The notes beneath the pieces are model-generated. The model saw only the letters and a program-made list of their open reading frames with translations, had not been told where the DNA came from and ran no database searches. A program made the translations under genes and the position numbers. From Verrucomicrobiales bacterium (GTDB lineage: Bacteria; Verrucomicrobiota; Verrucomicrobiia; Verrucomicrobiales; DEV007), in NCBI GenBank assembly GCA_029940475.1, contig JAPYUT010000034.1, positions 1 to 42,875 of the forward strand: a DNA stretch of 42,875 nt, written 5' to 3'. Within the stretch, counting starts at the first letter, position 1; the number at the start of each line of letters is the position of its first letter. Below, one piece after another: positions 1 through 9,582 of this stretch.

Positions 1-1306
1 TCATGGCTGCGGCTGTTTGGTAACGGTTGGCCATAAGGAATATAGAATCCCCTTGATCATTGGCAATTTCCTTGATCCATTTTGAGATATGTGTAGCCGT
101 CGTCTTCCAGCCACGAAGCCGGGTGGAAAAATCAGTGGTATTATCCAGTGCCAGATGCGGTTCTTTGAGGTGAGCGGATAGTGTTTTGGAAGGGAGAGTG
201 TTGTCATGACTGTATCCCCAGCGAAGTCCCATCGCCCTTGGTATGTCAGTATTCATCATGAGGAGAGTTAGGCCAGCAGCCAGGATGAACGCAGCCGTTT
301 GGAATATTTTTTTGTTCCTTGGGGGTATGCGGATATTCCGCCAATAGTAGGGTAGCAGTGCGGTCGCGGAAATGATTCCCGGAGCCGTCCAGTTCAGTTC
401 TCCCGCATTGCGCAGTGAGACGATCAGATAGAGTGCCAGAATTGGCAGGGTAAATGAGATCAGGAATGCTTCATTGTTTCCCCGGAACAGATTCCGACTG
501 CCGCGAAGAATTGCCCAAGCTAGACCAATGAAGAACAATGGGCTGTAAACAAAGAGATGCCCTGCCAAAAATTCACCTAGCTCTAGCAGATTAAAGCTGG
601 AGGATCCCGGGTCGGTTTCTGTGTGATCTGTGAGGTGAGTGAATGTAATCCAGTGATTTTCCGCATTCCACAGCCATACCGGAATTGTACATAAGGCAAA
701 GACTCCCAGCATCAAATAGGGGCCTGGCTTGAGAAGAAATGGGCGCCACCGTTTACAGCAAGACAGCAGGAGGATTACGGTAACGAGTTGCAGGGCGTTG
801 GTGTATTTACAGAGGAAGCCCAGCCCTATCATAAGCCCGACCAGGGGCCATTGTGGAGAGACAGTGCGGTCAGTGTGCAATGCTCGCCAGAGGCATGACA
901 TGGTGGCGATCCAGAATGTGATGGATAACGGATCTATGGTCATGAGTAATGACCCGGCATTGAAAATTGGAGTAAGGTTAAGAATCACGAGGGTCCATGA
1001 GGCAATTCTCATGTCGAACATGTTGCGAATTAAACGCCACAGCATAAGGCTGCTGACGAGAGCCAGTAATGAGGCGGGGATTCTGATTCCCAACTCGCTC
1101 GAACCAAAAATTGAAGTACTCAACCAGATGAGCGTGGCGATGCCGGGACCTTTGCTGTAGTAGGACCAGTCGAGGCGCTGGGACCACATGTAATAGTATG
1201 CTTCGTCAGCGGAAAGCTCGGTAAATCCGGCGATTACCAAGCGCGCAAGGGTAAGCAGCAGAAGGCCAGCCAGCAGGTAACCGGGCATATGGGCTTGGCG
1301 ATTCAT
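1..1306 (-). CDS. Glycosyltransferase family 39 (ArnT/PMT-like) membrane protein, 3' end cut by window edge
   Basis: An open frame of 435 codons runs from ATG at 1306 to the left edge without a stop, so the C-terminus is missing. The protein is very hydrophobic with about ten membrane segments. After the first segment it has the acidic motif SADEAYYYMW (D34, E35) and then WSYYSKGPGIA, the pattern of GT39 polyprenyl-phosphate-sugar transferases (PMT/ArnT, PMT_2 family). Later NAENHWITFTHL is also typical. The family moves a sugar from a lipid-phosphate carrier onto a periplasmic acceptor (protein, lipid A or glycan); the acceptor here cannot be told. No Shine-Dalgarno precedes the ATG. The opposite strand carries a 143-codon open frame, which I treat as a shadow. 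Family call fairly sure; substrate unknown. Confidence 0.82.
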   Translation of the reverse strand, partial: MNRQAHMPGYLLAGLLLLTLARLVIAGFTELSADEAYYYMWSQRLDWSYYSKGPGIATLIWLSTSIFGSSELGIRIPASLLALVSSLMLWRLIRNMFDMRIASWTLVILNLTPIFNAGSLLMTIDPLSITFWIATMSCLWRALHTDRTVSPQWPLVGLMIGLGFLCKYTNALQLVTVILLLSCCKRWRPFLLKPGPYLMLGVFALCTIPVWLWNAENHWITFTHLTDHTETDPGSSSFNLLELGEFLAGHLFVYSPLFFIGLAWAILRGSRNLFRGNNEAFLISFTLPILALYLIVSLRNAGELNWTAPGIISATALLPYYWRNIRIPPRNKKIFQTAAFILAAGLTLLMMNTDIPRAMGLRWGYSHDNTLPSKTLSAHLKEPHLALDNTTDFSTRLRGWKTTATHISKWIKEIANDQGDSIFLMANRYQTAAAM

Positions 1307-1339
1307 CGTGCTGCGTTTCGCGTGCGGCTCTTTTGGGCT

Positions 1340-1380
1340 CGCCTTTAGGTAAAAAAAGGCGCTTCGAATTTTTGATTCGA
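1340..1380. other. Two adjacent short hairpins in the divergent intergenic region
   Basis: CGCCTTT (1340-1346) pairs with AAAGGCG (1355-1361), and TCGAAT (1364-1369) pairs with ATTCGA (1375-1380). They lie between the divergently transcribed GT39 gene and the LolA-like gene, so they may be operator or leader structures. Neither has a proper terminator tail toward a gene end. Function unknown. Confidence 0.35.
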
Positions 1381-1439
1381 GATTGAATAACGTTTAGTGT
1401 CACACTGTCAAAAGAACAGCTAAATAAATTCCAAAACAT

Positions 1440-2174
1440 ATGCACTTTTATCGCTGTCTCCCGATTTTCCCTGTGGTTTTTCTATTGTCGGTGATGTGCA
1501 GGATGATTTGCGCGCAGGATGCACAAAGAATCCCGGAAGCGGGAGAGATCCTGCGGCTTGTCAGATATAGCCAGTCGACTGAGAATCAGGTTTTTAATGG
1601 CGAAATAAGGCCGCGGAAAATTGGATTGAAGTCTACGCCAATGAGAATGGAGCTGTTTCCCGGAGGGGTGCGGTTTGTCTTTTTTGAGGGAAACAGCAGG
1701 CGTAACAAGGTGGACCAGGTTCTTGAATTGAAATTATTAAATGGCCGGTATGAGCTTACCGAGCCCACAAGGAGCGGAACCGACAAGATTGCCCCGGAGA
1801 GATATTCTGAACGGATACGGGGCAGTGATATTATTTATGAGGATATTGCGATGAGGTTTCTTTATTGGCCTGAGCCGAAGCATTTGAAGGTTGAGAAGGC
1901 TAAAGGCAGGGCAGCATGGAAGATCCGGTGCACTAATCCTGATGGCAAAGGCCCTTATTCTGTGGTTGATGTCTGGGTCTCTCAGGAAACTGGGGTAATG
2001 GTGAGGATGAACGGATTTGATGCGAAGGGGAGATTGATTAAAAGTTATGAGGTGGAAAGTGCTCAGCGCCACAAAGGATCCTGGATTCTCAAAATGATGA
2101 ATGTGCGCAGTTATCCGGTTACCGCTGAGGGTCGTGTGGGAAGCACTTTCCTGAAACTTGAACTTCCGGATTAG
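1440..2174 (+). CDS. Exported LolA-like (TP_0789-type) outer-membrane lipoprotein-sorting family protein
   Basis: 244 residues. A signal peptide (about residues 1-25, hydrophobic core FPVVFLLSVM, likely cut near ICA-QDA) is followed by an all-beta-looking domain. The stretch ERIRGSDIIYEDIAMRFLYWP (near residues 122-142) matches the LolA-like subgroup often annotated as outer membrane lipoprotein-sorting protein (TP_0789 domain), in which a G-x-D-x-x-YED-x-x-x-RFL-x-W motif recurs. Those proteins are thought to bind lipid or lipoprotein acyl chains in the periplasm; the ligand is unproven for this subgroup. It is divergent from the GT39 gene and stands alone. A weak hairpin (CCGGA 2224-2228 / TCCGG 2232-2236, followed by TTTGTCT) could end the transcript. 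Confidence 0.72.
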   Translation: MHFYRCLPIFPVVFLLSVMCRMICAQDAQRIPEAGEILRLVRYSQSTENQVFNGEIRPRKIGLKSTPMRMELFPGGVRFVFFEGNSRRNKVDQVLELKLLNGRYELTEPTRSGTDKIAPERYSERIRGSDIIYEDIAMRFLYWPEPKHLKVEKAKGRAAWKIRCTNPDGKGPYSVVDVWVSQETGVMVRMNGFDAKGRLIKSYEVESAQRHKGSWILKMMNVRSYPVTAEGRVGSTFLKLELPD

Positions 2175-2298
2175 AAAAGTGGCGCGATTGGAATGGGTTA
2201 AAGTTATCGAAGAAATTCCTTCCCCGGAGCCTCCGGTTTGTCTAATGTTACCCTTATTAAATTAACGAATCAGGAATAACCGCGAAATAATTAATACT

Positions 2299-2736
2299 AT
2301 GAGTAAAATTATCCCACTTATCAGTTCTGGCATTGCCGGACCCATCGGAGTCCTTCACCTGCCGCGCCTATGGCAGAAAGTCTCCCTCGAAAAGGTCGCA
2401 AAACTTCATGATGATTACCCGGGCATTGGCGCCGGGTATGACCAGATGGTGCTTGATGGCCTAGGTATCGACAAGGAGGCCTTTTCCAGTTTCATGGATA
2501 GTAAGCCGACTTATCCGCAACTTGAGCAATGGGTTCTCGATCAAAAGGGAGGATCACTTGATTCTGCTGGAGTCCAGGCACTCAATGACAGTATTGCCGG
2601 ATACAATCACGATGACGCAACTCGTCAGCAGATCCTTGGGGATAGCGGTATTGAGGACAATGGATCGATTCTTGATGCGGTAAACCTGAACAATCTCGAC
2701 GATTGGTATTGTTTTCATGCTCAGGAGATTGCCTGA
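2299..2736 (+). CDS. DUF5069 domain-containing protein
   Basis: 145 residues, soluble, acidic, no signal peptide. The pattern LPRLW near the start, then G-x-D-x-x-x-L-D-x-LGID and KPTYPQLEQWV, matches DUF5069 proteins, small cytoplasmic proteins common in Verrucomicrobiota and Planctomycetota and of unknown function. The gene is alone on its transcript, with 124 bp upstream and a strong terminator 28 bp after the stop. No Shine-Dalgarno is visible before the ATG. I do not propose a function. Confidence 0.7.
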   Translation: MSKIIPLISSGIAGPIGVLHLPRLWQKVSLEKVAKLHDDYPGIGAGYDQMVLDGLGIDKEAFSSFMDSKPTYPQLEQWVLDQKGGSLDSAGVQALNDSIAGYNHDDATRQQILGDSGIEDNGSILDAVNLNNLDDWYCFHAQEIA

Positions 2737-2763
2737 GCGATCCAATCGCAATCAATCTTCAAA

Positions 2764-2800
2764 AACCGACTGCCCGCAGGGCGGTCGGTTTTTTTGTTTT
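2764..2800 (+). terminator. Rho-independent terminator of the DUF5069 gene
   Basis: A 12-bp stem (AACCGACTGCCC / GGGCGGTCGGTT, one T-G wobble) with a GCA loop is followed directly by a run of T interrupted once by G. This is the clearest terminator in the window. It also rules out a start for the next gene at 2794, because that ATG would lie inside the T-tract. Confidence 0.92.
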
Positions 2801-2832
2801 ATGGCAGGTGTGTAAGGGTTAGATTTTTCAGG

Positions 2833-5800
2833 ATGAAGTGGATTATTATTTTGTTAGCTGGATTAATTCTTCCGAGTGCTTTGGCTGCTCCGTTTCGAAT
2901 GGAACTTCGTGAGAGGGGTGGTGATGCTCCAGGGGGTGACACTTTTCGCTTGAATCGTGAACAATGGGAGGCGGAACAAACGGCGGTAATTGTTTGTGAC
3001 ATGTGGGACGCTCATCATTGCCGTAATGCGGTGCTGCGAGTGCAGGAGCTTGCTCCGCGGGTAAACCGTTTATTGGAAAAAGTGCGCTCAATGGGTGGAT
3101 TGATTATTCATGCGCCGTCATCTTGCATGAATTTCTACATCAACCATCCCGCTAGGATAAGAGCCCAGAAAGCACCGGGGGCAGTAGATCTTCCGGAAGG
3201 TATCAACTCCTGGGTGCACTGGATTAATAAGAAGGAGGAACAGGCGGGTTATCCAATTGACCACAGTGATGGAGGCGAGGATGACGATCCCCTTGTGCAT
3301 GCCCAATGGGTCGAGCAACTGAAGGAAATGGGGCGTAATCCAAAATCTCCATGGGTGCGACAGATTGAGACAATTAAAATTGATTCTGGTCGCGACTTTA
3401 TTACTGACAGTGGCGAGGAGAGTTGGAATGTGCTTGAACAACATAAGATTAAACATGTCATGCTGGTTGGAGTTCATGCCAACATGTGTGTGCTGGGGCG
3501 ACCTTTTGGGTTGCGTCAATTGGCAAGGAACGGGAAAAATGTTGTTCTTGTCAGGGATCTTACAGATACAATGTATAATCCCGCGAGGCGGCCCAGGGTC
3601 AGTCATTTTGCTGGCACGGACCTTATAGTCGAGCACGTCGAGGAGCATGTTTGCCCAACAGTAAGCAGTGAGCAGTTGCTCGGAGGGTCATCCTTTGTTT
3701 TCAAGGGGGACTTGCGTCCGAAGATACTGTTTGTCATTGGTGAGCGTGAGTATCAAACAGGCAAATCGCTATCTGCATTTGCATCCAGTAAACTCTCTGC
3801 TCGTTATCGTTGTGAATTCATTGTGGCTGGTGATGGTGAAAATGATTTTGTGGGGATCAGCGATGCCCTCAAAGATACTGATGCTTTATTTTTAAGCGTT
3901 CGTCGCCGGGCGCCACTTGCCAGCCAGATGGCGGCGCTTGAGAAATACATCAAATCAGGAAAGCCGGTCATAGGCATTAGAACTGCAAGCCATGCCTTTT
4001 CCCTGAGAGGGAAACCGCCGCCCGAGGGTCACCGGGTTTGGGAAAGTTTTGATGCTGATGTATTTGGTGGTAATTATCACGGTCATCATGGTAATAAACT
4101 GGCAACCTTTGCCAGATCCAGCGGTTCCAAGCATCCTGTCCTTCATGGCATACCAAATGGAGAATTCTCCACTGGCGGATCACTGTATGAAGTTCTTCCG
4201 CTGGTGCAGGGAACCACTGTTCTCATGGAAGGCCGGGCTGATGGGCTTGATCAGAGGCAGCCGGTTGCCTGGGCGAGGAAAAATCAATGGGGCGGCAGAA
4301 TTTTTTACACCTCACTCGGACATGTGGAGGATTTTAAGCGCGGAGAGTTTGAACAAATGCTGACGAATGCAATTGACTGGGTATTGAGCAAATCATCGGG
4401 GGAGAAGTCGGCGGCAGCAATTGTGGTGCCGGGTGACCTTGAGATAGACCTGGTGTTAAGTGAACCGCTGGTGCGTCAACCACTGCACTTGAGTTTTGAC
4501 ATGAGGGGGCGCCTTTGGGTTGTGCAGTATATCCAGTATCCGGATCCGGCAGGTCTGCGAGAACTCAGTCGAGACAAGGTTTGGCGGGTTGGATACGATC
4601 GGGTTCCGCCTCCTCCTCCGCAAGTTGTTGGGTCGCCGTTTCGGGGAAAGGATAGAATCAGTATTCATGAGGATACTGATGGAGATGGAGTGTATGACCG
4701 ACACAAAGTGTTCGTTGACGGATTAAACATGGCGACAAGTGTAGCGCATGGTGATGGTGGAGTTTGGGTGACAAATCCGCCCTACCTCCTGTTCTATGAG
4801 GATCGTGACGGGAATGATGTCCCTGATGGAGTTCCAGAAGTTCATCTCAGCGGCTTTGGCCTTGAGGACACACATGCTATTGCCAACAGCCTGGTATTGG
4901 CGCCGGATGGCTGGCTTTACGGCGCGCAGGGCAGCACTGTGAGTGCATCGATCATCAGGCCGGGAATTGATTTGCCGAAGGATGCGGTGAAGTCAATGGG
5001 ACAGAATATATGGAGATATCATCCACAGAGAAGGATTTATGAAATTTATGCCGAGGGTGGGGGCAATGCATTCGGTGTGGAGATAGATTCGAGAGGGAGG
5101 ATTTTCTCCGGACATAACGGTGGAGATACTCGGGGATTTCATTATCTACAAGGTGCCTATTATCGTAAAAGCTGGGGGAAACACGGGGCGCTGACCAACC
5201 TGCACGCATATGGGTTTTTCCCGTCAATGAAGAACGTGGCGGTGGAGAGGTTTACTCATCAGTTCATTATCTATGAGGAGATGGCGCTTCCTGAACGATA
5301 TCGAGGCAAGCTTTTGGGGGTTGATGTACTGCACCACAATGTGGTGATGAGTGAGATTTTTCCTAATGGCTCGACTTTCCAGACGCGAGACATTGAACGG
5401 GTAGTTCAAACTAAAGACACGTGGTTTCGTCCGGTAATGATTACGCCCGCCCCGGACGGATCAGTTTATATTGCGGATTGGCATGACCGGCAGGTAAATC
5501 ATTACCGAAACCATGAAGGTGATATTGACCATGAGAAGGGGCGTATTTATCGGGTTCGAGCGAAGGGACAGGACTTTGTGAAATTTCCTAATTTAAGGGA
5601 AATGACATCAGCACAGCTTATTAGCTGTCTTGGCGTGTCCTCCCGGTGGCAGCGTCGCATGGCAATCATCGAATTGCAGCGCCGGGTTATCGCGGATCAG
5701 GGAATTCGTCAACTGGTAGTCGCAGAGGTCAAGCGGCGTGGAGGGGAAAGGATGGAAATGAAGAACGTGTCCGATGTTGAGCTTGCTGTAATTGCAGGGA

Positions 5801-7302
5801 GTGATTTTCTCGGGGGGAGATTTACTGATCCCGGAGTAAGGGGTTATGCAGTGCAAAGATTTGTGGAGATATCTTCAGGAAGATCCGACTGGCAGAGACT
5901 GGTGTCGGTAGCGGATTCAGAGGCTTCAGCAGAAGTTCTTGGGCAGTTAGCTGCCGCGGCGCGACGAACTGATACACAAGGGGCTCTTGCAATAGCTGAG
6001 GCGATTGCAAAAAGAGACGAATTTCACAATGACCCGCACCTGCCTTTGTTGGTTTGGTGGCTCTTTGAGCAGATGGCATTAACTGATGCCGAGGGAACGC
6101 TCAAGATCTTTGCCAATGTGGGCTTTTGGGCTCATAGCATAGTCAGTAATCATCTGGTTGAGCGGATTATGCGGCGTTACGCTTCCGAGGGGACTCAACA
6201 AGGATATGGCTATTGTGAGCGGCTTCTGGTATTGGCGCCCGGCAATACCGCTAAGCAAAAACTGATGTCCGGATTCTCTGAAGCGGTGCAAGGGCGTCAA
6301 CTTGGCAAGTTGCCTGAAGGGTTGAAGGATGAGATGAGAAGAATTCCGCATTTGCTTTCTGTTGCTTTGAAAGTTCGTATCGGGATGAATGGGGCAATCG
6401 ATTCCGCTATTGAGGCTCTTAAAGGAGGAGTTTTGGAAGAGACAAAAAAAATAGAAGTCATTTCTACCCTTGGGGAGATTATTCCGCCGCAGGCGATGCC
6501 GGCATTGATTGCTGTTCTTGAGGCAGACGCAAGTGATGAAGTGCAGGTTGCGACAATTGGTGCGTTGCGCGGGTATGAGGTTACTGACCAAGTAATTGAA
6601 GTGCTGGTAAAGAGAATAAAGGCAGGTGCACCGGCAGTACGCGACGCGGCTGTTGATTACATGGCAGGCAAGAGAAGTGGCGCATTGCAATTCTTGCGCA
6701 AGGTAAGATCCGGCGAAATTAAGCCTAATGTTGTCAGCGCGGTAATTGTTGAGAAATTGCGACTCCACAAAGATCCCGAGATTGAGTTGTTTCTCGACAA
6801 TTTAGTTTCAGCGGGGGGGCATGACAAGGAAGCGGAGATCAAAGAGGTTGAAATAATGCGTGTGCAGAAGGCAATTGCCGGAAATTCCGGTAACCCGAAA
6901 AGAGGTGAAACGATATTTTTCAGGCGGTGTGGCTCATGTCACCTGATGTTTGGCAGGGGAGGAGTGATTGGGCCGGATCTCACAAGTTATCAGCGCGGTG
7001 ATGAGGGGGCTTTGTTATTGAGTATCGTTGCCCCGAGTGCAGAAATCCGTGAAGGATTCGAAAATGTGGTAATATTGACGAGGTCCGGAGTGGTTCACTC
7101 AGGTTTTCGACTGGAGGAAAATGAAAGGGTGATTTTTATTCGTGAGTTATCGGGGGCGGTCCGGTCTATCCTTAAGGGTGACATTAAGTCGATAACCTAT
7201 TCTCCGGTATCACTCATGCCTCAGGGATTATTGAATGGCCTCGGGGACAAGGGTTTGCAGGATATTTTCGCTTATCTGCGAAGCACCACTCCGCCATTCT
7301 AG
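2833..7302 (+). CDS. Exported fusion: isochorismatase-like + ThuA-like + PVC propeller + HEAT + cytochrome c
   Basis: 1489 residues from the ATG at 2833, chosen because it begins a clean signal peptide (MKWIIILLAGLILPSALA) and because the upstream ATG lies in a terminator. Domains: isochorismatase-like cysteine hydrolase (about 35-285; D56 in VIVCDMWDAHHC and C219 in HANMCVLG are the expected acid and nucleophile); ThuA-like domain (about 296-520, starting PKILFVIGE); PVC-type membrane-bound dehydrogenase/NHL propeller (about 535-920, with the DTDGDGVYD calcium-type loop); HEAT-like helices (about 940-1330); and a C-terminal PVC heme-binding cytochrome c domain with CGSCH at 1366-1370 and M373-type ligand candidates downstream. 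ThuA-propeller-cytochrome fusions are frequent in PVC bacteria; the added N-terminal hydrolase is not. Likely a periplasmic sugar-acting oxidoreductase; the substrate is unknown. Confidence 0.85.
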   Translation: MKWIIILLAGLILPSALAAPFRMELRERGGDAPGGDTFRLNREQWEAEQTAVIVCDMWDAHHCRNAVLRVQELAPRVNRLLEKVRSMGGLIIHAPSSCMNFYINHPARIRAQKAPGAVDLPEGINSWVHWINKKEEQAGYPIDHSDGGEDDDPLVHAQWVEQLKEMGRNPKSPWVRQIETIKIDSGRDFITDSGEESWNVLEQHKIKHVMLVGVHANMCVLGRPFGLRQLARNGKNVVLVRDLTDTMYNPARRPRVSHFAGTDLIVEHVEEHVCPTVSSEQLLGGSSFVFKGDLRPKILFVIGEREYQTGKSLSAFASSKLSARYRCEFIVAGDGENDFVGISDALKDTDALFLSVRRRAPLASQMAALEKYIKSGKPVIGIRTASHAFSLRGKPPPEGHRVWESFDADVFGGNYHGHHGNKLATFARSSGSKHPVLHGIPNGEFSTGGSLYEVLPLVQGTTVLMEGRADGLDQRQPVAWARKNQWGGRIFYTSLGHVEDFKRGEFEQMLTNAIDWVLSKSSGEKSAAAIVVPGDLEIDLVLSEPLVRQPLHLSFDMRGRLWVVQYIQYPDPAGLRELSRDKVWRVGYDRVPPPPPQVVGSPFRGKDRISIHEDTDGDGVYDRHKVFVDGLNMATSVAHGDGGVWVTNPPYLLFYEDRDGNDVPDGVPEVHLSGFGLEDTHAIANSLVLAPDGWLYGAQGSTVSASIIRPGIDLPKDAVKSMGQNIWRYHPQRRIYEIYAEGGGNAFGVEIDSRGRIFSGHNGGDTRGFHYLQGAYYRKSWGKHGALTNLHAYGFFPSMKNVAVERFTHQFIIYEEMALPERYRGKLLGVDVLHHNVVMSEIFPNGSTFQTRDIERVVQTKDTWFRPVMITPAPDGSVYIADWHDRQVNHYRNHEGDIDHEKGRIYRVRAKGQDFVKFPNLREMTSAQLISCLGVSSRWQRRMAIIELQRRVIADQGIRQLVVAEVKRRGGERMEMKNVSDVELAVIAGSDFLGGRFTDPGVRGYAVQRFVEISSGRSDWQRLVSVADSEASAEVLGQLAAAARRTDTQGALAIAEAIAKRDEFHNDPHLPLLVWWLFEQMALTDAEGTLKIFANVGFWAHSIVSNHLVERIMRRYASEGTQQGYGYCERLLVLAPGNTAKQKLMSGFSEAVQGRQLGKLPEGLKDEMRRIPHLLSVALKVRIGMNGAIDSAIEALKGGVLEETKKIEVISTLGEIIPPQAMPALIAVLEADASDEVQVATIGALRGYEVTDQVIEVLVKRIKAGAPAVRDAAVDYMAGKRSGALQFLRKVRSGEIKPNVVSAVIVEKLRLHKDPEIELFLDNLVSAGGHDKEAEIKEVEIMRVQKAIAGNSGNPKRGETIFFRRCGSCHLMFGRGGVIGPDLTSYQRGDEGALLLSIVAPSAEIREGFENVVILTRSGVVHSGFRLEENERVIFIRELSGAVRSILKGDIKSITYSPVSLMPQGLLNGLGDKGLQDIFAYLRSTTPPF

Positions 7303-7315
7303 AACGGGGATTTGT

Positions 7316-8566
7316 TTAAATCCTGGTTAATGCAGGATGAATTAGCGGCAGTTCGTCTTGCCTGAGTTTTCTGTCATCCGGCTCATCAAGGGAATGGGTA
7401 CGGTGAACCCAGACACTTTGGCACATGCCCAGCATGAAGAGCATCATTAGTATAAATGTCCCGCCGTAACTGATGAACGGCAATGGTAACCCGGTAATCG
7501 GCACTAATAACACACACATTCCTATATTCATGAAAACATGGAAAAAGAGCTGTGCAATACAACCAGCGATGATCAGTTTCCCGAGAGAATCACGGGCACG
7601 GTATCCCATGTAAAGGAGTAACAGTAAGGAAACTGCAAAAAGAACGATTAGCAATGTTGCCCCACGGAAGCCGTATCGCTCGGCAATTGTGACGAATATA
7701 AAGTCATTAATGGCCACATTTTTTGGAATGAACCCCATTTGGGTTACCAGCTTGGGATTGTCGATAGTTACAGGATTTGCTGTGAGTGATGTGTTTTCTG
7801 GATCGGTATGAATTTTACCCGCATAGCCGGCAGATCCAATGGCAATCAAATTGTGCTTCGGAACCCAGGCTGATCCAAGTTCATCGACGGGGCGATCATT
7901 AAGCATGTTCAACCATGTTTCGATCCGTTCCTTCTGATAATCCTTGAGGCCAAAGAAATAGAGTATTGGCAGGGCGATCAATCCGATCTCAACTATAACG
8001 ATGATGTAACGTAGAAGAATTTTACCCATGACCAGCATTAGCATAAGGACTGCTAACCAGACCATGGCTGAGCCAAGATCAGGTTCAGCAAGAATGATGA
8101 GACATGGCACAGTTGCCACGATACCGGCGATGCTGAGGCGAATGAATGAACTCTCGAAAATCTTGTGTATTTTGGGTAATTCACCAAGGATGACGCTCAG
8201 AAGCAGGATGCCTGATACAAGTGCTAGCTGCGATGGCTGGAAGGAGATTGGACCTATCCTCAACCAACTTTCAGCTCCAACCTTGTCGCCACCGTGATTG
8301 GTTGATAGCAGCAAGATGATGGAGACAACATACATTGGTAGTGCTCCCCATCGTATCCACCGGTAATCAATGAGCGTTGCAGCGAAAAAGAATACCAGCC
8401 CGATACCAATTGAGATGATTTGTTTATTCCATTTCGTAGTAAGGTTGTCTCCAGTGAGATGATTGGTGGCGGAGTGGATTGAATAAACGCCAAAAATCAA
8501 AAGGACTGCCACGACCGACATCAACAACCAGTTTATTCCCAGTAGCTTACGGAACAATGGTGTCAT
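7316..8566 (-). CDS. rodA: Rod shape-determining peptidoglycan polymerase RodA (SEDS family)
   Basis: 416 residues with about ten membrane helices. It carries SEDS-family signatures: GAESWLRIGPISFQPSQL, AEPDLGSAMVWLAV (with the conserved acidic residue), and near the C-terminus NIGMCVLLVPITGLPLPFISYGGT. RodA polymerises lipid II into glycan strands in the elongasome together with a class B PBP. The N-terminal GINWLL and the KVGAESW loop favour RodA over FtsW. It ends 13 bp from the stop of the convergent fusion gene. No mreBCD or pbp2 gene lies beside it here. The start is an ATG without a Shine-Dalgarno, 138 bp downstream of thiG on the same strand. Confidence 0.93.
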   Translation of the reverse strand: MTPLFRKLLGINWLLMSVVAVLLIFGVYSIHSATNHLTGDNLTTKWNKQIISIGIGLVFFFAATLIDYRWIRWGALPMYVVSIILLLSTNHGGDKVGAESWLRIGPISFQPSQLALVSGILLLSVILGELPKIHKIFESSFIRLSIAGIVATVPCLIILAEPDLGSAMVWLAVLMLMLVMGKILLRYIIVIVEIGLIALPILYFFGLKDYQKERIETWLNMLNDRPVDELGSAWVPKHNLIAIGSAGYAGKIHTDPENTSLTANPVTIDNPKLVTQMGFIPKNVAINDFIFVTIAERYGFRGATLLIVLFAVSLLLLLYMGYRARDSLGKLIIAGCIAQLFFHVFMNIGMCVLLVPITGLPLPFISYGGTFILMMLFMLGMCQSVWVHRTHSLDEPDDRKLRQDELPLIHPALTRI

Positions 8567-8704
8567 AGTGCAGGCAAAGACTGAAATATCTGTGGCTCAA
8601 TTGACGGCGGCAAAGCCAATCAATGTTCTGAGAGCTTTCCGCAGGTTGGTGATTGAGTTGGATTAAAAGTTAAGCTGTGTGAATAGATTCTGCAAGCGTT
8701 ACAG

Positions 8705-9517
8705 TTACTGGCTGTCGGGATAAACGAATGTGGTCAGCGGGCTGGTGGCACACGCCGCCGCTTTGGTCTCAGGGATTACGGACATCAAAGCTTCATGCCC
8801 GGCAATCACGGCAAGGCGGAAGGCGTTGGCCATTTTTTGAGGATTTTCAGCAATGGCGATGGCAGTGTTAACCAAGACGGCATCAGCTCCCATTTCCATT
8901 GCTTCCGCTGCGTGACTTGGGGCGCCAATACCTGCATCTACAATCACGGGAACCGTGGCCTGCTCAATAATAATCTCGATTTGGTGTTTTGTGACAAGTC
9001 CCTGGTTGCTGCCAATTGGCGCGCCCAAGGGCATAACCGTTGCAACTCCTGTGTCTTGTAGTCGTTTTGCTAATACCGGATCAGCATTGATATATGGCAG
9101 TACAACAAATTCCTCTTTAACGAGCGCCTCTGCGGCCTTGAGTGTTTCAATGGGGTCAGGAAGAAGGTGACGTGGATCTGGATGAATCTCGAGTTTTATC
9201 CAGTTGGGAAGGCCCGCGGAACGGGCAAGCCTTGCGAGGCGGACGGCTTCATCCGCCGTGTTTGCCCCACTGGTGTTTGCCAGAAGTAAATACTTCTGCG
9301 GGTCAATGAAATCGAGGATGTTAGCAAATGAGTCACCTTTGCCGGAAAGATCAGCGCGACGAAGGGCGACAGTGACAATTTCCGTTTCCGATGCGGCAAG
9401 CGCATCACTCATGATTTCATTTGAGGCAAATTTTCCTGTCCCGACAAAAAGTCGGGAATTGAATTTGCGCCCGGCAATAGTCAGTGGATGGGACACGTAT
9501 TCAATCAACTCATTCAA
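8705..9517 (-). CDS. thiG: Thiazole synthase ThiG
   Basis: 270 residues, a complete TIM-barrel ThiG. The Schiff-base lysine is K108 in [24 protein letters not shown] and [29 protein letters not shown] are family hallmarks (phosphate-binding loops). It forms the thiazole phosphate of thiamine from deoxyxylulose phosphate, dehydroglycine and ThiS thiocarboxylate. No thiS, thiF, thiO/H or thiE lies next to it, and I see no THI-box riboswitch in the 65 bp upstream, so partners must be elsewhere. The C-terminus ends in a short polar tail (VYPDSQ). Confidence 0.96.
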   Translation of the reverse strand: MNELIEYVSHPLTIAGRKFNSRLFVGTGKFASNEIMSDALAASETEIVTVALRRADLSGKGDSFANILDFIDPQKYLLLANTSGANTADEAVRLARLARSAGLPNWIKLEIHPDPRHLLPDPIETLKAAEALVKEEFVVLPYINADPVLAKRLQDTGVATVMPLGAPIGSNQGLVTKHQIEIIIEQATVPVIVDAGIGAPSHAAEAMEMGADAVLVNTAIAIAENPQKMANAFRLAVIAGHEALMSVIPETKAAACATSPLTTFVYPDSQ

Positions 9518-9582
9518 GCTGATTTGTAAAGCTCAGAGAGTTCTTTTGGCGAAGCTTTATTGAGAGGCACACTTTTTAGGTT

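Noticed and set aside
729..1160. 143-codon plus-strand open frame
   Set aside because: It lies antisense to the well-supported GT39 gene and has no family pattern.
2794..2832. Upstream start for the large fusion gene
   Set aside because: The ATG lies in the T-tract of the preceding terminator; the signal peptide starts at 2833.
6079..6768. 229-codon minus-strand open frame
   Set aside because: It is antisense to the HEAT region of the large fusion; composition is that of a shadow and there is no domain signature.
7308..7323. Hairpin GGATTT-GTTT-AAATCC between convergent stops as terminator
   Set aside because: The stem is short and AT-rich and has no T-tract on either strand.
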